DNA of 64,000 nt from Phoronis australis. Taxonomy: Eukaryota; Phoronida; Phoronidae. The notes beneath the pieces were generated by a model that saw only the letters and a program-made list of their open reading frames with translations, ran no database searches and was not told where the DNA came from. Location: NCBI GenBank assembly GCA_002633005.1, contig NMRA01000314.1, positions 62,001 through 126,000 of the forward strand, read 5' to 3'. How positions within the stretch are numbered: the stretch's first letter is position 1; every line of letters begins with the position of its first letter. Of the stretch, positions 37,327 through 50,519 are shown one piece after another. Position numbers and translations under genes: made by a program.

Positions 37327-40300
37327 TTATTAATCACTCGTTGTCGTGATGTAATACAAACGGTTTTTGATGGCGTTCGCCAATGTCTGTCCTCAGAAAC
37401 AAATGATTAAAAAGAAATTGACTCGATAAAAATGCCACTTAGGGAAATTAAAATAGTTATTGCAATGCTCTAAAGATTGGGATAAGATTGAGCAATTGTT
37501 TACGGACTGGCGATATTTATAACATTCGCTCCTTTGAACAATTAATAGTCTCTCCTTGGGGAATGTTTCATTAAGACGTGATTATAAAGCAATGCGTACT
37601 GGAAGGCTTTGATTGGATTAGTGTCGCGAGATCAGCTACCCCCCTGCACGCTTTAGGCTAATATTTGTACAACGCGTTCCTTTACATTTCTCTCCGTAGA
37701 TTTAATGTTCTCGCGAGTAATGACGATTCATATCCAGGCGTAGCTACATGTATGAGGTAAGCCTGTTGTTGTCGGTATAGAAAAATTGCGTAGACTCATT
37801 TTTTCTTGTGTGCGTACTCACTCGAAGAGTACATTTATATACAAGTACGACGATCTCATTAAGAAAAAAAGAAATTCACTAGGTGTGATAATTTTGTTTT
37901 AGAGTTATGACAAAATGTAAGACGTTCATGAACCTGGTACCTACGTTCGTATCAAGAAGACAGTTGAAACGACAACAAGCTTACGATGACTGTCGGTGAA
38001 ATGTACTGAAATGTTCAAGTGTTGCGCGGTTGACTCCCGCTGGAACAGTTAAAACATTTTGATGCATGTCTCATAAATATTTACTTGCAGCTACTTATTA
38101 ATTTAACAAAACCTGCTCCAAGGATTACGTAGAACTACTGCATACGTGCGTGAGTCATCATTGCTTCGTTACAGACTTTATTGCTTGTAGTAGTTATTGA
38201 ATCCACCGGCTGCTGTGTAAGAAAAATACGCGGAACCTTGCATGTATCACGTTTTTTACTATAAACTTCTGTTGTCCAAATCTTCGTTAAACTCTGCTCC
38301 AACCAACTTAAAGTCGAATCAAACAGCTATCATTGTTTCAAATCAAACATAATCACGTTTATTTGGAACACAATAATGTGTGCTATAATGAGCTCAAATA
38401 AGGTGTTTGAATATTTTGTTATGGTTCCGCGACGTATTTGTCACCTTACTCTAGAAAATAATTTTGACTTTAAGTAAAGAGACACAAACGAGGAACACGC
38501 GCGTCGTTTAGTTAACCCCATAATGTGCAATCTCTTTCAAGGGACTGCAAAACTAATATTCTGTCATTCACGGAGTTCTCGTAGGGGAGGTTCACTATTC
38601 TGCTCAGTGGCGTACAGCGTGCGTGTTCCACGCTTGTGCGTTATGATTAATATACTTTTTAAACGGTAAATCCACTAATTCAGATTATCTCGGGAGTCGT
38701 TAACGTAAATCTAGTTAATGAATGAATTTAATAAATAATTCATATCTCCAGACTCGTCCTAATTGTTTTAATCGGTTTGTTAGTTTAACAGAGCCTACAC
38801 TCACCTGCCGAAGGCAACTGTAATCTGATTTATTACGTCAACAAATTTCCGACGGGGTTGTATTTTATGCAGGTCGGTTCATTTAACAACGCAATTCCGT
38901 TATATGCGCCAGTGTACGTAATGTTGAAAGGTGGAGTTGTGTTTTTTTTCTACACGAAGAGCAGTCGTGGAGTGTCAAATCAGTACATCGATTAGCCTGT
39001 TCATTCTTCATCTGGCAATAGGGGGCACTAGTAGGAAAAGATTTGGTGCATTCCGTGTCTTATCTGTCAAAACTATGGCGTCAGGTCTGTCACTAGAGGT
39101 GAAAATTGCATGTCTCGTCAGTGACTTCAAGTGTCTGTGTCATCTCGTCTATCTTTACCGTTTTAACCACCCTGTGTCCTTATCACCTCGTGTTCTGCAG
39201 AAACCACCGAGCCGAGAGGTGTCGCGTAACGAGGAAAGTGAGGGAACAAACTTTGCCGTCAACGATGAGGTCACAAGGTGGCGCTGAGCACTTTATCCTC
39301 ATCTTTGTCGTTCCAGGAAGGTTAAAATCAGGGACAATGGGTTTTTTCTTTTCAAAAACAATTGGAAAGCAGAAAACTGAAACATATGCACTGACCGAGG
39401 TTGCTAGAAAAGATCAAAGGGCCAACAAACCGTACAGGATATTTCAGCACCTTCGTCTGCTTACTAGTGTCAGATAACAGAACTGAATTTCTTATTATCG
39501 AATGTAACTGGTCGATCATAATTGATGCAAAACATGGTTTTGGTAGCATGCCCCTTTAACAATCTTCCTCCAGACTGAAGAATCTATGAAGTGTCTTATC
39601 GATAAAGCTCAAATCTTGTGGTCAGAATTACCAAAAGCTAATAGGCTTTCGTTTTTCAGTTGTCAACCAGTCTGTGAAAACTTCCTTCCAGTTGTATCAA
39701 ATGTCCATTGTCAGCTAGAGTAACTATTTCGGGATCTGAGAGAAAAGAGATCATGAAGTTTGAAAATATACAATCATGACACTCTAATCATATGAAGAAG
39801 CTGCGAAACTAGAAATGTAAAATTTGAGTTTGAGAAGATCACTAAAACGAGGTCATTCGGTCAGACTTTTAAACACACTATGACCGAATTTATTTGCGTA
39901 TTTTAACATTTCAAACTGCCTCTTACGTCTCTATGTCCGTGGTTAACTAGTTTACAACCACACGTCAAACGTCTTCACCTGGCTCAAATACTAAATAGAC
40001 TCTGGATTCGACTCTATTCCGTAATAGCGCAAATTCCGCGTCCTTTGAGTTAAGAACTTCAAAAAAGGAATTTAACTTCAAAGCAGTAGAGTTGGTCCAA
40101 GATTATGTTCTTTCAATATGCGATCCAATGTTTTCAAAATAACCTGAGTTACAAATTGCATTTTAACAATGGTCTTCTGAATTTCTGGAGGTGCATAGAC
40201 AAAATTGCCCCCACAGTTGGATACCAGTGAATATCACTTCTCATGAATTGCAGGAAAAAGCGCAAATTCATCGCAGGACTGAAACGATAGGCGAATTTAG

Positions 40301-41244
40301 CCCCCCCCCCCTTGGCTGCAGCAAAAAAAAAATAAAAAGCAACAGCGTGAGGAAATATTGAATTCATTAATTAACGTCGGTAATTAACATGCGGCTGAGC
40401 GGGGGGGGCTCAGACCCCATTGCAAGTGCCCGACCTGCGCAATCATTTTCCCGCTTTTTTAGTCCTCCGTTTGTTTTTCTTTTAGTAGAAGATCCAGAAA
40501 TTCGAGCCCCTATTTTTCAGGCTGGGTGAGTGTATGCAATCGTGCTTTGCGCAGTTGCCCGAGACAAAATGTTGTACCCCCACCCCCCTACGATATTCTA
40601 GAATCGGCAATGGAAACCTACCACTACTGTTAGTGTTACTACTATGTTAGTGGTGTATTTCGATTGATGACACTGTTGATACTGTATGTTACAAAGTTGT
40701 GAGAATAAAGGGAGGAGTGTTATTTAGTAATATTCTAGCTTATGAGGGCCTAAATACACAGATATTAGACATTCTCAACTTTTATGACAACGCAGCAATC
40801 TGGTTTAACTGCTTCTGTAAAGAATCGGCTCCAAGGCAAATAGACCGTTATCCATCGCTCCAGTCTTCTCGTACTATGACACTGCCAAAGTAAGCAACTC
40901 CATTTTCCTGTGTGGCTAGAGGTGTCCTGAAACTTTTGATATTTGAAAAGTTCCCGCGCTTTAAGTTGCACGTCTATCCAGATGTTCTCCTGATGGTACA
41001 TTGCTACACAAGAGGTGGCACTGCATGCTGTCTCTTTAGCCAATAAAAATGAGAAATTCAGAAGGTACAGATTATTTCAAGATGGCTGTCATGTGTATTC
41101 TTGTGGTTTAATGCTGCAGACCTTTTTAGAGAGTAAATTGACATGAATCAATGACTGTGTGCAAAATGACAATCATAGTAATATTAGAATAGTAATAAGC
41201 ATAATTTTATTTTACATGCACGTGATTAGTTATTAAGTAATTAC

Positions 41245-43064
41245 AGAACCCCATAGCAGGATTCTCGCTGCAGAATAAAGCATAAAAATAGTTCCAGGTG
41301 ACCAGTGCAATGGGTCCAGATGCGAGGCCTGCGCACGTCTGGTACAACGTGTATCAGACCACCTGCAATTGTTTTGTTTTTTAATTACAGAACTATTAGA
41401 GAGCCAGGGTCCCACCTCCGAATCAGACTCAGCTCAGACTCGAAACTTTATCAATCAAGTCGCATATTTCGAGCACAACGTCGCTATAGCGGATATTTAA
41501 TATTGGCGTACATGTACTCTAGCGTAATGAAAATGTAATCCCGCCTTTCGCTTGATCCTGACTCAGACTCGGTGTTAAGAAATTCAAGATGGATGTTAGT
41601 CACGTTACTTCCTACTCTGGTGAAATTGCGTCGGATTTTCTCTCCTTTATCGTCCCAGAGGGACAGAAGTACTTGGCAGAACGAGGAACAACTATTTCCA
41701 ATTACCGGAAAGAGCAGTTATTGTTGTAGAAAATGTGTTAAAATGGTATTAATACCAGTTGGTTGAAACCTCACGTCAGCAATACATGAAATCTATAGGT
41801 GGCGCTGAAAGTGTCAATCAAAGACTTGATCGCCGCCTGTTGGTTTAGTGAATTTCAGTTCCGCGCGACTAATTTGAAAATCAGGTATTGGTCAAATTTT
41901 AAAAACTTCAGTTTGACCAAATGCTTTTCCTACAACCCTAAGTTAACAGATTCTCTGACATACATAATTTGACAATTTTAAGCAAATATTCTTTTAAAAT
42001 AGCAAAATCCATTCAACGTCAGTTTTGAAGACCATAATGGCAACCCTTCGTTTTATTCAAAAACATTTCTGTTGCCGTTTTTTCGTTGCGTGCCAGTATT
42101 TCCAGGAACGTATTGTCCCCTGCTTCACTGTTCACTGTTCTGATATTCTAAGGTACCATCATTTATAATTCGTTGTTCTCATCCCTATGTTCTCCCATCC
42201 CAAATATCTCTTGACTCTCAATTACTGGGGTCCGATGCTGTCTCCCAACGATGCCTCTCCGGTTCAATGCCAACTAGTTCCGTTTCAGCGTGTGTGCCAT
42301 TCCAATTGTTTTTTTTTATCGGAGTGACAGACATTTTATGATTGTCGTCTATTACGTCATGTAGCACGGAAACAAAAATCATGGTGTTGGCCTTTTCATT
42401 CTGATATAGACTGAGATATCAACCCTAAGGAACATGAAATGTGTCAAAGAAGATACAAAGTGGAACTTCTGCCATCTGTGATCAATAACTTTACTTAATA
42501 CTCTAAGCATACCCGCGCACTAGTACATAGCGCACATTTTACCTAAAGCAAACACTAACGAGGGAAATGATGTTCTGAGGAAATGTCTGTTTCTTGCATT
42601 GTGATTTTGACGGATGTCTTGCAATAATTATTTCACTTACACGTAGTTTTGGCCTTGAAATTAACTTTAACTTTTCGAAAACTGCGAGTTAGTTTAACTT
42701 AAACCAATCTCAAATCAACAATGTAGTGTATCAAAATATTTTATGTCGAAGTTTAACCACCAAATGGCGCTCATGAATTTATAAGAAATATTTGTTTAAA
42801 TTTGCATTGCCATAGGAAAAAGCAAATCGCTTTAACATGCTGTAATACTACCCGCGGTATAACCCTTTATGGACATGTGTTTTTCGTCTTAGATGTGTTC
42901 TATCACATGTCCACAGTGCATATAGATACTTTAAAGGGCAGAACACGTAACTTTGGTTTTTACAATATGTTCTCGTCATCAATGTCATAAATTTCAGAAC
43001 CTAATGAACGGTTAGGCTTACTGATTTATATTTTTCTGCAGCGAGAATCCTGCTGTGGGGTTCT
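41245..43064. repeat. 31-bp inverted repeats 1.8 kb apart
   Basis: 41245-41275 and 43034-43064 are reverse complements at 30 of 31 positions, with core CAGGATTCTCGCTGCAGAA and outer end AGAACCCC. They may be the ends of a 1,820-bp DNA element or two inverted copies of a short repeat. No transposase and no clear target-site duplication are seen between or around them. Confidence 0.6.
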
Positions 43065-43804
43065 ATTTAGACCCCTAAGCAATACAAAAACCTTACATAC
43101 TTTGTTCTGTGTTCTCGCGGTGACGCAATATAGCGCGAAAAGGAAACTTGACCTTTCAGTATATTTACAAGCCTAAGTGTGAGTGATAGAATCGTGTCCT
43201 CTTATGTTGCTAAAGTATTGATGGGGTTCAATGGGTTTTGAAAGTCAAATTTCATGAAAAAGTTAATGCTTAATATCAGGACTTTTTACTTTCATAAGAT
43301 GCAATAGTTTGTGGCATCCAAAACATCAAAGCAAAATTTCGACTACTGAGGTGGAAATGTGTTTGAATTCTGGCTTTGCCCTCGGTACACAATTAACTGG
43401 AACAAAGTGGTATGTTGTGTAACATACGCATATTAGTGCTTCGATATTTATACCATTCTATGACGTGATTATAAAATCTCTTGGAATTAGGGACCTCCAT
43501 TAATATTTGCCTGACTGGACGATATCCCATTGACTGCACTAAATCTGTCCCAAAAACAGATCTCTTAATTCCTCGGTTACTATTTGAAGACTTGTCCGCG
43601 CAGTGACTGGACAGAATTAATATAAACGGGCGCTTACAGCAAATGAAAAGCTGTGAGTATTATCTAAACAAAGCCAGTTACTCAAATGAGCCATACTAAG
43701 CGTAAAATCTATTTAACTCACCATGACGGTTGCTATGATAAGCACTCTAGGCACACAACTAGGTGAAGTTTGCACGGAGTGAGTGCCTTTATCGGACACC
43801 AGGG

Positions 43805-44080
43805 CCCGGTCTCTGATCTTTGTACTCGAACTCGAAATTATTTTTGGCAATTTCTCTGCTCCTTTTGTGCAAACTCAAGACAAGTGGTTATCAGACTGTG
43901 TTCGAATACATTACAGTTTATGCATAGGAGTTTCTAGTTCAAGTTTGCCCATGATAACCCATTTATTCGTGCTACAAACTCAAGTGAAAACTCGAACTTT
44001 TAGACTTAACGTTGGGTTTATCAACTGCACACTAAGACTAAAAATTATCTATGTAAGTCATTATGTACTCTAGCATAAAA
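43805..44080 (+). repeat. Dispersed repeat family R2, copy A
   Basis: Aligns loosely with 53745-54010 in the same orientation: ACTCGAA-type motifs, then GACTTAACGTTGGGTTTATC here against GACTTCAATGTTGGGGTCAT there. Old and diverged; boundaries are approximate. Confidence 0.4.
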
Positions 44081-44194
44081 TAATAGACACTTATCTAGAG
44101 TTCGCACAAAAGCAGAGTAGAAAATGCCAAACATAATTTCGAGTTCCATGTCGAGTAAAAAGATTAGAGACCGGGACCTGGATCAGGTAACAAG

Positions 44195-44224
44195 ATCATC
44201 ATCATCATCATCATTATTATTATT
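44195..44224. repeat. (ATC)n(ATT)n microsatellite
   Basis: About six ATC units followed by about four ATT units. Confidence 0.9.
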
Positions 44225-44375
44225 AAACATGTATAAAAGACAACCATATCAAAAGAATTCTATACCTAAGGAACACTTAAAAAGTCTGAGTAGTCTAAAC
44301 AATTTAAATTGAAATACATTATTTGTAATGAAGAGTACTAAGTGAATTTTACCCCTTTAAAGAAGACTGCTTTAC

Positions 44376-44430
44376 CATCCATCATCATGATCATCATCAC
44401 CATCATTATCACCATCATCATCATCTTCAT
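44376..44430. repeat. Imperfect (CAT)n microsatellite
   Basis: CATCAT units with interruptions (CATGAT, CACCAT, TTATCA) over about 55 bases. Confidence 0.85.
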
Positions 44431-44639
44431 ATAGGGACAGCAGTGTCACCGGGGCTTGACTTTTATAAAAAAACATTTCCGGGTATATGGCATTAGTATG
44501 CAACTGACCGGAAACATAAAATATCGCCCGTGTGCTTCCAGGAATTTATTTTCCATTTTATCTAATAAAGTCTACTCAGGTTCCGGGTATTTACCGATAT
44601 ATTCGAGGTAACTGGACCACACTTACTACCGGGATTTTT

Positions 44640-45057
44640 CGTAGATAAGCCCATGGGCGTGTATTCGAAAAATTATAATTTTCAGGCGTTTTAGTAACAC
44701 CACATAAACGCCCGGGCGTTTATTCGGAAAAGACGGACGTGTAAACGGAAAGTCATAGTTTTGCTGATTTTGACATTTTTCACTTAAAACTGTGTTTTTA
44801 AATTTTATAATAATACATGCATAGTTCACCAAATCCTTGTTGGCTTTTAAAGATGATAAATGCTCCACAAACTAAATTTGTGACAAAAAGTTGACGCTGA
44901 GTGGGCTTTCGAGAGGAAATTTTCCGAATAAACGCCCCTTGTTATTTGGACACTTAACACCACAAGTTGTAACATCAAATAAGCACCCATGGCGTTTATT
45001 CGGCATAATTTTCCTATGGGTATTTCATCGGGTGGGGTTATCCCGGCAACAGGCATA
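44640..45057. repeat. Repeat with recurring GGGCGTTTATTCG motif
   Basis: Four related blocks occur in about 420 bp: CCCATGGGCGTGTATTCG, CGCCCGGGCGTTTATTCGG, AATAAACGCCCC (inverted) and CCCATGGCGTTTATTCGG. Each is partly palindromic, which suggests a compound mobile-element remnant. Confidence 0.5.
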
Positions 45058-45164
45058 AGAAAAAGTCGACACCTTTAGAGCAAACTAAAGAGGTCGTAAA
45101 GTTACGACGTATTTAGTGAAACAAGCCCTCGGTAACAAAACCAATTATTCCGTGTACACCATTA

Positions 45165-45500
45165 GCTAACACTAGTTTACATTATCTGAGAGTCTGTCAG
45201 ATTATCTCCACATCTAAGCACATTGCGGTATTTTCAGTAGAGAAAAACATTATCTCGTAATATCGAGCATCAAAAGCAATGCCAAGCGACTATTTCAGCT
45301 TTTGATAAATGGGTTTCATTTCTTCTCCTCCCCTTTCCTTTTAACTGTTTCTTAGCCAAACCGGTTTGAGCAGATTCACAAACTGTCATTGGTTTCCGCG
45401 ACACATTTGGCAAATCTAGATGAGCGGATTCGTGAACGTGACGTTCACGCCATCTGCTGACTGCCGTGTGCACTTTGCAAATGTCCGTTAAGTGGCACGG
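45165..45500 (+). repeat. Dispersed repeat family R1, copy B
   Basis: Contains GAGCATCAAAAGCAATGCCA and CAGCTTTTGATAA, preceded by AGATTATCTCCACAT, which also occurs in copy D at 51.4 kb. Confidence 0.6.
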
Positions 45501-46280
45501 GCTCAACGTATCGTAGTAAACATTTCCTTAATGATGAAGCCATGCCAAAAATCGAGTATTTAAAAAGTCCTGCTTTTTCATTATAAAAACTTTGAATGTC
45601 ATTGTAAGCAATCTTTGATGACTACAATTGCATTTTATGAATTTAAATGAATCCTTCCTCGTTACATTTGTTTGTTATACTAGTGGCAGCACGATTTCGT
45701 CTATTAACATCACGTCTATTTTGAAGAGATTGTTTGCATCTTCAGAGAGTGTATTCGTACCAATCGGACACAATAAATCAACGACACCAACCGTTGAGAG
45801 AAACGTAAATACTTTTCACTGAGGAGCACGTGATTAACTGTACAGGAAAGCTTTGCGCAGGCATGGTGCAAAATAAACATCGGCAATGAAGTTGCATGCA
45901 AATTGCACGTGTTTATAATGCAAAACTGTACCGAAAGTAAACAAAGATTTAGCAGACGATCCGTCTCAGGTACATTTTGTTTCAGAACATCCAGTTCAAA
46001 TACTGAAGACTTCACATGTACTTTCAAATTAAAAACGGCCTTAGCAACTGATGAGTTATGTATATAAGACACTCTTGGCCATTTCCTGCAGTGTGTAAAT
46101 TGCTGTAGCCCTCTGAAGAATTCATGCCATTAAAGTACGTCCGTTCAGGTATGAGAATAGCAACTCACTACAGACGTTGGCCAACTGAATCGAAAAGTAA
46201 TACAACATGACATGCACTTGCGGTGTCAAAAAAACCGAATTAGGTCCCTCGTCACTGCAAACTAGATCCATTTCCTTGGA

Positions 46281-46520
46281 ATGTCAATGCCGTTATGTCG
46301 TGGAATTACCTTGCTCGTTTGTTTGCTTGTTTGCACCCTCAAAAGTGGCAACAGCTGTTTACAAATGACTTCTACACGTGATACGGAGTTCGGTACGAGT
46401 TCGGGGCCTATTGTTTTAGGTCAATGCGGTCGCAAGATGACGCTGCGGCGTTATGGTTTATATTTTGCTGCGCATAGCTCCCTGCACGTGAATCTTCCAC
46501 TTGTTTGCCATTTTGTTTGA
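46281..46520 (+). other. Unassigned short frame with signal-peptide-like start
   Basis: A 79-codon open frame begins MSMPLCRG with a hydrophobic core ITLLVCLLVCTL and a possible cleavage site near SGNS. The rest matches no family I know. It could be the first exon of a secreted-protein gene (a weak GTACGA donor follows GAGTTCG) or pure chance. Listed only because of the signal-like start. Confidence 0.15.
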
Positions 46521-47577
46521 TTACGAGGTGTTGCGTTCAAGCTACAAATGGTTGTGCATGTTTGGAACTCGCGCACTTTCATGTTTACGTTGTTGAAATT
46601 GATGCTAAAACTAGACATTGTGTCATACGAGGGCATCAGATAGGTGTAACTCCGTGAGCAGTGCAAATCAAAAATGCTACCCGCTAGTATTGCAAAGTGA
46701 GGGGTTGCGAGCATTTCACTAAACGTCACACCCAATGAGCTGAGACATTTAAAGTACACGAGAAAGTGTTTCTATCAACTTATCAATGCATGCTGCCAAG
46801 ATTCGCTTCATGAAATATTGCAAAGAAAATGAACTTTCTGCATGTAGCTACCGGTAATCACAAGTGTGACCCGGAGTCGTAAAAGGTTACAAATTTCTTC
46901 CACAGGATTTTGAGAGGTTCTGCCATGCCCCTGAGTTGTTTTTGCTTTTAAGTTCTGGATTTTTTTTAAATTGATAGTAGTAATTTTTCGTTATTTCGCA
47001 TGGGTAAAGCTGTCATTATCGATTTTCAAAGGCTGCAAGGCGTCCTTGTGAATAATAACTAAAATTCAATTTAAGACAGTTTCAGGTTACATTGCAAACC
47101 AAGGTTACAATGAAAAGCACTTTCTTAAAGTTCATTTTTGTTTGAAAAGTTTCAAAAATTTTATTTTTCATCGAATGTTGCGCGCTGCGACACCTTTCAT
47201 TGCCACAATGGGAAGGCAAACGCTGACAACTGCACTTCCTATGTTAAGCCTCTCATACTGGTTCCTAGGTTAAGCCTTGAAACTTGGTCTTAAAGTTCTA
47301 CTCGCAAATTATCAAGTGAAGTCAAGCCAAGCCAATTTAATTATAGTTGGTTAAAGTGAAACAAGAAGAAACATTAGTCACAGGCTAGTGTACCGACAAA
47401 TAAATATCTAAGTTATAAAATAAATAAATAGGAAACTAAAACAAACATTAAACTACTATATACAAGATTAACAATTAGCACGATAAGAGAGATTATGTTT
47501 GGAAATCACAGGCTCTGCTATGTCTATGTGTTGGCATATTGCACAAATCGTGTCTTCAGGTGTAGGCTCGATCTCGC

Positions 47578-47817
47578 CTCTTCTGATAAAGAGTTCTACA
47601 AATTAGAGCCACAGACTCTGAACGACCATCGCAGACCATAGCGAGTGCTTCTGCACTCGGGAATGTTTGTCCTGTTGGATGATCTCAAATTATATGGGGT
47701 CCTGCGAATCGTGAGAAGGTCCCACAGAAATGGGGGTGACAAGTGGTTCAAAATTTTGATAGCTTCTTTTAGAATCATTCTCTGTCTACCAGAGTTTTCA
47801 AGACCAGTTGATGACAT
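47578..47817 (-). pseudogene. Non-LTR retrotransposon reverse transcriptase C-terminal remnant
   Basis: The minus-strand frame has NHLSPPFLWDLLTIRR, YNLRSSN, STRYGLRWSF and GSNL, then an in-frame TAG (47596-47598), then NSLSEE. LINE reverse transcriptases typically end with a YNLRS...YG...LWNSLP tail, so the TAG probably replaced the Trp codon of LWNSL. The upstream RT domain is missing. Assignment to a LINE clade is not possible. Confidence 0.65.
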
Positions 47818-47934
47818 TTACTTAAGACAATATCAATAAATGACGTCACTGTACATTACATATACCCAAATCGTTTGTTAGATTTTAGGCGGTTTTATTT
47901 ACACGCTTTGCAGCGATGCCGGTTTGTCCCACTG

Positions 47935-48050
47935 GAGAACTGCAGTGGGGTACGTCACAGGCCCACCAATACACTTATCAAACTATGAGAGTGAGAACTG
48001 CAGTGTGGTACGTCACAGGCCCACCAACACACTTATCAAACTATGAGAGT
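47935..48050. repeat. 58-bp tandem duplication
   Basis: Two adjacent 58-bp units differ at only about two positions and start GAGAACTGCAGTG. Each contains GGTACGTCACAGG, a CRE-half-site-like sequence. Confidence 0.9.
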
Positions 48051-50105
48051 GAGAACCATGAGCTGGGGAGACCTCGTCATTGGAAGGGTGGCAACATATA
48101 TAAAGACGAAGAACTCACACTTTACTGACAACGATCACATGAATGTATTCTTAATGATACGCTATCGATTAACTCAGGCTAAAAATCAACAGCTGCCTTG
48201 CGGCGAGAAAATCTAGCCACGCGCTCTTATTGAAAACACACGGCGATTTCTCGCGTAATCTCGCGAGATCTTGCTTTTGAAACTATGTACTAGGGTTAGT
48301 GAACTCGACTCAAGTCTACACTGGGGCACCAGCCCCCGCCCTCTGTTGTTGGTTTCTAGTGATGTATCGAGGGATCAAGAGACCTTATTTAGAATTGATA
48401 CAACGGATATGGTGTAATCTATTTATCAACTAATCAACTTCAAACATTTTGCGACATCGAATTGACGACGATCAGTGTACAAGTACCAATTAGAGTCTTT
48501 TAAGGACAGTATTGTCGGAGAACTTTAGGCAGAAGTGGGAACGTGATACATCCCAGATTTTTTGCCATCGAAGTTGTTTACATGATTGAGTGTACATCCA
48601 TGTAGTTTCAGTTCAACGCAGGAGACGGGTCCGTCACGGAAAACGAACCACTGTCATGTTCGAGCTGTTTAGGTTCGTGTCGGTAAATGTTAATTTTTTT
48701 ATATTCTCTTTGAATGGCTACAAGAACATGGGTTAATAAAATTATTTGATTATCACAACCCGAGTAGTTGCATCCCTTGTGAGATTGAGGATGAGAAATA
48801 CACGTAGAGTTTGTTTCATACACTAATGTGAATTTGTTCAATTTTGCACCCACCGACGAAGTTATCAAAGGTGAATGGAAAACAATACATTTGCATACGA
48901 TATTTAAGAGTTCTGTGGTTTTATCAATATAATTGTGTTTTCGAAGTAAAAGTCTATAACTAGTACATTTAAAACATTTGTGTGTAGCTTTTATACGAAA
49001 AATGCTTTCAACTCGTACGCAAGAAACAGTTCTAGTACATATAAATATAATAGCTCAAATCAAAGGGCTACGTTGTTGTTGGCTCCCAAAAAATAGATGA
49101 TTTGTAAAATATTTGAACGCCGATACGACACCTCTCGGTGATGCAAGAGCGCCTGCCGACACTTACTTCGTAAGCCAACCCTAGCGTTTAATTATATCTT
49201 TGGTGGATCTAGTTACGTTGTCTGCCTGTGTAACCACGTGCAATATTTTGAGACGAGAAAAACATTACACTTTCCTTAAATAACGGGATTAAAAGCAATG
49301 CCAAGAAACCATTTCTGTTTATGGTAACTTGATTTTAATTCTTCTGCTTCTCATTCTAATGATTTGATTCTTTGCAAAACTATTTTGAGCGAACTCAGGA
49401 AATGTATTTGATTTCCTGAATAGTTTTAATCGACCACATAAACAATGCTTAAGTTCCCAAATATTCGCATACTCGTCTGGTAAGCGTAAGTACGTCGTTT
49501 CAGATATTGATAAAACATAGAAAATGAGAGAAACTTTATGATCGTTCGATTTCCTGAAAGAAATGGCGATTTTCTATACGACATGCAATCGCCGTCTTTT
49601 GTATCAGAAAAATAAACCGCAGCAAGTTCATTTGATGATGATCAATTTTGACCGTACCCAACGTGTCCAGTCCGATCGAAAAACATGAGAAAGTTAACTT
49701 TTGAAACTAAATTCAAAAATCAAACGATGGCGTTTCGAAGCTTGTTCAACACCTGATGAAATTGCAGTGTAGAAATATTGATTTTCATGACTTGCCATGT
49801 TCTCATAATATCTAACTTTGCCTGGTATTGTCAGACAATGCCTCTTAATGTTCATGTTACTAAATAGCCGCCACTGCATCGATGTTTATTCACGATAAAT
49901 AGAAACCAAAGATTCTTGGTGATTCACTTTCGCATTTCTATTGTTAGATCTGCTAATTACATGGCCGTTCGTGGTTAACGAATATTAGCGCCATGTTACT
50001 TATCACAGACGTATGAAAATGCTTGACGGCACAGCGAAACCGCGTCACTAGAATGTTATTGTATTGCTGGAAAATTTACACGCAAACAAAATAGTAGAAA
50101 TGCAT
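48051..50105. other. Gene-poor stretch
   Basis: No gene is recognised. 48229-48300 (TCTCGCGTAATCTCGCGAGA) resembles the interior of the GTTCAGTA MITE family and is probably a truncated third copy. Repeat R1 copy C lies at about 49165-49345. Confidence 0.4.
49165..49345 (+). repeat. Dispersed repeat family R1, copy C
   Basis: Shares TTACTTCGTAAGCCAACCCT and GGGATTAAAAGCAATGCCAA with copies B and D. The 3' part appears diverged. Confidence 0.5.
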
Positions 50106-50519
50106 TCAACAGGGACAAAAGGAGGGCTCCATGCCACTAAAAATTTCCGTAACTGTGCCCTTTGCGTTTTTGCTGTTACATGGACCTCGGAAAGGTACAC
50201 CCCCAATGTTGAGCGTTGTTATTGTCTTCCTTAGTGGTTTTTTGTTATGTTTTATTGCAAAGTCATTGAAAGAGCACTGCTGATAACAATGATTGGAGCT
50301 CTGTAGGTGAATATTTACATGTGAATTACTGTCAGAATTTAGATGTTCCTTGGTCCTGGTTTTCAAATGGCGAACAGTTTCGCCTATATAACTGGAGCCA
50401 CATCCAGCGCAGATAAATTTGTATACTACCTTGGACCGTAGACCCATAGAAATTTTGTCCTTAGGGTTAAATAAACTCGACAGTTTTAGAGATGTTTTAT
50501 GATGTTTTTCTATGTTCAT
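50106..50519 (-). pseudogene. Penelope-like element GIY-YIG endonuclease fragment
   Basis: A 137-residue minus-strand frame. Residues 27-60 read LRSKVVYKFICAGCG, SYIGETVRHLKTRT and KEHL: the GIY-YIG-type endonuclease core with the CxxC insertion typical of Penelope-like retroelements. SHVNIHL and a Cys-containing segment follow. The reverse transcriptase that should precede it is absent within the frame, so this is a 3' fragment, probably inactive. A cellular GIY-YIG protein is less likely given the CAGC...YIGET...EH layout. Confidence 0.75.

Larger units (their letters stand above)
33037..41244. other. Gene-poor stretch
   Basis: No gene is recognised. It holds an 11-bp tandem repeat (35663-35700), a trinucleotide-rich tract (37081-37326), a homeodomain-motif-rich AT patch (about 38670-38775) and homopolymer C/G runs near 40300-40410. 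Open frames of 60-160 codons here are unrecognised or low-complexity. Confidence 0.35.
43065..47577. other. Gene-poor stretch with several repeats
   Basis: Holds a repeat shared with 53.75 kb (43805-44080), ATC microsatellites (44195-44224, 44376-44430), a segment with recurring GGGCGTTTATTCG (44640-45057) and repeat R1 copy B. One short frame at 46281 has a signal-peptide-like start (listed separately). Confidence 0.4.
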
